Source: Maribellus luteus
GTDB taxonomy: Bacteria; Bacteroidota; Bacteroidia; Bacteroidales; Prolixibacteraceae
DNA length: 38,169 nucleotides
Direction of reading: 5' to 3'
Assembly: GCF_003576475.1 (NCBI RefSeq)
Contig: NZ_QWGR01000026.1
Location: 1-38,169, forward strand
A model generated the notes under the pieces. The model made no database searches. It was given only the letters and a program-made list of their open reading frames with translations, and had not been told where the DNA came from. Below, in pieces: positions 36,118 through 38,169 of the stretch; position 1 is the first letter of the stretch, and each line of letters opens with the position of its first letter. A program made the position numbers and the translations under genes.

Positions 36118-36816
36118 TTGAACAACCTTTTTTCATATTCATCATCTGAAATAACAGCCATTGAGCTTTCGCTGAAGGTAGCCGTGCTTTGTACTGTTGC
36201 AGTGTTGCCGGTAGCTGTTTTTATTGGTTGGCTTCTGGCACGCAAAAATTTTGTGGGGAAAGCGGTGGTGGAAGGCTTTCTGCACCTGCCGCTTGTATTA
36301 CCTCCGGTAACCACCGGTTATTTGTTGTTAGTGCTTTTGGGCAGAAACGGCTGGATCGGATCTTTCTTTTACGAACACTGGGGCATTCAAATTGCTTTTT
36401 CTTTCCCCGCGGCAGTAATTGCGGCCATGGTGGTTTCCTTTCCTTTGGTAACACGTTCAATCCGGCTCTCCATCGAGCTGGTAGATCGAAATTACGAAGA
36501 AGCCGCCCGAACGCTGGGAGCTTCCGGCCTTAGGGTCTTTTTCAGTATTACCCTGCCGCTGGCGCTTCCGGGTGTGATCAGTGGAGCTATTCTTGCTTTT
36601 GCCCGTAGTTTGGGTGAATTTGGCGCAACCATCTCTTTTGCCGGGAATATATCCGGCGAGACACAAACCTTGCCGCTGGCCATTTTCTCGGCCATGCAGG
36701 TCCCCGGGCAGGAATCGTCGACACTAAGGTTGGTTGTTGTTTCCGTTCTGTTGTCGCTGGCGGCCATGATTGGCGCAGAGTATTTAAACCGTCGGATTTT
36801 AAAACGAAGGGTATGA
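36118..36816 (+). CDS. modB: Molybdate ABC transporter permease
   Basis: The 232-residue product has about five or six membrane segments and the permease EAA loop: EEAARTLGASGLRVFFSITL, followed by LPGVISGAILAFARSLGEFG. The start is a TTG at 36118; the next in-frame ATG is more than 90 codons later, inside the membrane domain, so a non-ATG start is required. It begins 6 bases after modA. The stop overlaps the modC start by 4 bases (ATGA), so translation is coupled. It should carry molybdate across the inner membrane. Confidence 0.94.
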   Translation: MNNLFSYSSSEITAIELSLKVAVLCTVAVLPVAVFIGWLLARKNFVGKAVVEGFLHLPLVLPPVTTGYLLLVLLGRNGWIGSFFYEHWGIQIAFSFPAAVIAAMVVSFPLVTRSIRLSIELVDRNYEEAARTLGASGLRVFFSITLPLALPGVISGAILAFARSLGEFGATISFAGNISGETQTLPLAIFSAMQVPGQESSTLRLVVVSVLLSLAAMIGAEYLNRRILKRRV

Positions 36817-37901
36817 GTAAAACGCTGAAATTCGACATAAAGCTGCAGCGAAAAGATTTTCTGCTCGATGTGCAGGCGACGGTGAGCAGCGGAATTACCG
36901 GTGTTTACGGACCTTCGGGGCATGGCAAATCGAGTTTGCTGAATTCAATAGCCGGCCTGGTAAAACCGGATGCCGGTTGCATAACCATTCGGGATGAAAA
37001 GGTTTTTGATTCGGAACAGAAGATCAATCTCCCGGTACAAAAGCGAAACGTTGGCTATGTTTTTCAGGATATAAGATTGTTTCCGCATCTCTCTATCGAG
37101 AAAAATCTAAAATACGGTACTAGAAAGGATATTGGTTCTGAAATCGATTTTGATGAGGTTATTGATATTCTTAATATAAGAGATTTGCTGACGAAGAAAC
37201 CTTCGGAGTGTTCAGGAGGGGAGAAACAGCGGATTGCTATCGGACGCGCTTTGTTGAGTGGCGCACGGATCCTTTTAATGGATGAACCATTTTCGGCGGT
37301 GGATGTAAACCTGCGCAACAATATTATTCCCTTTTTAAAAGCCATCAATCTGCGTTTTCAGATACCCATGTTGGTGGTTAGTCACGATTTGCCCGATCTG
37401 CTAAGTCTTACCAGCGATCTTTTACTATTAAAAGAGGGCAAGGTAAAAGCACTGGGGCGTTTCCAGGATCTGATTCTCGATGAATCAAATCTCGACATGG
37501 TGAAAGGTGCAGGCTTATACAATGTATTTGATTTGTGTGTTGTTGAGACTTTGCCTTCGCGGAGCATGGTCTTGTTACGAAGCCGTACCAGCGACTTTCA
37601 AGTGCAGGTATTACTGCAAATGCTGAAGGGAGAAGTGAAGGAAGGTGTGCCGGTAAAAGTCCTGATAAGACCTGAAGATATCTCCATTTCCCTTTATCCT
37701 ATATCTCACATTTCCTTACGTAACCAGCTTCGGGGCGTGATTGTGAAGATCTTTTCGCGTAACGGGCTTTCTTTTTGTATGGTAGATGCAGGAGAGAAGG
37801 TATTGGTTGAAATCACGGAAGCCTCGCGTGAAAACATGCAGTTGGAAGTAGGAGTGGCGGTTTACTGTCTGTTTAAATCGGCCGCTTTGAAAATCTTCTG
37901 A
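36813..37901 (+). CDS. modC: Molybdate ABC transporter ATP-binding protein
   Basis: The 362-residue product has a Walker A motif GPSGHGKS (residues 33-40), a signature SGGEKQRIAIGRALL, Walker B ILLMDEPFSAVD and a switch His in LVVSHDLPD. The C-terminal third holds a molybdate-binding TOBE/Mop-like domain (VLIRPEDISISL then LRGVIVKIFSRNGLSFCMVD). It energises the ModB permease. Length is typical for ModC. Confidence 0.95.
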   Translation: MSKTLKFDIKLQRKDFLLDVQATVSSGITGVYGPSGHGKSSLLNSIAGLVKPDAGCITIRDEKVFDSEQKINLPVQKRNVGYVFQDIRLFPHLSIEKNLKYGTRKDIGSEIDFDEVIDILNIRDLLTKKPSECSGGEKQRIAIGRALLSGARILLMDEPFSAVDVNLRNNIIPFLKAINLRFQIPMLVVSHDLPDLLSLTSDLLLLKEGKVKALGRFQDLILDESNLDMVKGAGLYNVFDLCVVETLPSRSMVLLRSRTSDFQVQVLLQMLKGEVKEGVPVKVLIRPEDISISLYPISHISLRNQLRGVIVKIFSRNGLSFCMVDAGEKVLVEITEASRENMQLEVGVAVYCLFKSAALKIF

Positions 37902-37930
37902 AAAAAGTTGGTGGTTTACCTCTCTGAGGT

Positions 37931-37972
37931 TCAAAAGATTGGTTGCCGGGGGTAGTAAAATCTTTGATTTTT
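37931..37972 (+). terminator. Weak candidate terminator after modC
   Basis: TCAAAAGATT at 37931-37940 can pair with AATCTTTGA at 37959-37967 with one bulged base. A T-rich run follows. The loop is 18 bases and the stem AT-rich, so this is only a weak intrinsic-terminator candidate. Confidence 0.35.
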
Positions 37973-37985
37973 GTGCTAAGAAAGT

Positions 37986-38015
37986 TTGGAAAGCCGGAAA
38001 CCTTGTTTACTTTTG
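37986..38015 (+). promoter_or_regulatory. Near-consensus Bacteroidota promoter, rRNA-operon style
   Basis: TTG (37986-37988), exactly 19 bases, then TACTTTTG (38008-38015), a full match to TTG-N19-21-TAnnTTTG. Just downstream is GCAGCCGCTTTACGAGCGAG, which resembles the leader start of Bacteroidota rRNA operons. No gene on this strand follows in the window, so it probably serves one beyond the edge. Confidence 0.65.
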
Positions 38016-38169
38016 CAGCCGCTTTACGAGCGAGGCGTTCACTGAGGGAATGAAAAGATTAAGGACAGGTGATGGGAGCACAGGTAAGTTTTGGATAGAA
38101 TGGGAATACCGGTAGGTTGCCCCGGGGAATAAAAAACTTTGAAAAAAAAGCTTCAAAAATTTGGAGTAA
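38016..38169 (+). other. Leader with a 21-codon open frame and AT-rich inverted repeat
   Basis: This is the stretch transcribed from the promoter at 37986. A 21-codon frame (ATG at 38050, TAG at 38113-38115) starts shortly after a GAGGG and encodes MKRLRTGDGSTGKFW and six further residues. After it, TTTGAA (38138-38143) and TTCAAA (38152-38157) flank an A-rich stretch of the kind often seen upstream of rRNA or tRNA promoters, so a second promoter may lie just past the edge. Whether the small frame is translated is unknown. Confidence 0.35.

Overview
The window looks like a Bacteroidota chromosome, class Bacteroidia. The signs are a SusC/SusD pair, a FecI-like sigma factor with a FecR-type anti-sigma factor, many lipoprotein signal peptides, few recognisable Shine-Dalgarno sites, and promoter candidates of the TTG-N19-TAnnTTTG type. 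A placement near Marinilabiliales/Prolixibacteraceae is only an impression from gene style. No phage, plasmid, CRISPR or intact insertion sequence was seen.

Layout. (1) 1-1696: the tail of an unidentified gene, then an exported ADP-ribosylglycohydrolase-family lipoprotein. (2) 1697-2959: a gene-poor scar zone with a perfect 10-bp hairpin, a 21-bp-phased degenerate tandem repeat, and a decayed copy of the 3' end of an RND outer-membrane-factor gene whose intact homologue lies 26 kb away at 28737. (3) 2960-28594: one long co-oriented locus: ECF sigma factor, FecR anti-sigma, SusC with an STN signalling domain, SusD, two paralogous Asp-box beta-propeller lipoproteins (GH74/sortilin-like), M14 carboxypeptidase, DUF5107-TPR protein, DoxX-like membrane protein, Gfo/Idh/MocA oxidoreductase, atypical Nramp-like transporter, M20 peptidase/deacylase, NAD-dependent epimerase-like protein, DapA-like aldolase, DUF5009/HGSNAT-like membrane acyltransferase and a GH20 hexosaminidase. 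(4) 28682-28719: a symmetric terminator shared with a convergent operon. (5) 28737-34984 (minus): MarR regulator and a tripartite RND efflux pump. (6) 35347-37901 (plus): modABC molybdate transporter. (7) 37902-38169: a near-consensus promoter and leader resembling those ahead of Bacteroidota rRNA operons.

How it may work together. Region 3 reads as a nutrient-sensing utilisation locus. The SusCD pair would bind and import a ligand, and the SusC STN domain would signal through FecR to the sigma factor. Propeller lipoproteins, M14 peptidase and DUF5107 protein would process substrate outside the cytoplasm. The inner-membrane Nramp-like and DUF5009 proteins with M20, Gfo/Idh, epimerase, aldolase and GH20 would complete catabolism. 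The mix of peptidases with amino-sugar enzymes suggests a glycopeptide, an N-acylated amino sugar or a similar glycoconjugate. I know of no characterised locus with this gene set; that is the main candidate for a new system here.

The most notable structural observation is that this locus lies between two same-strand copies of the same outer-membrane-factor 3' end, one intact and one truncated. This suggests insertion or recombination next to the efflux operon.
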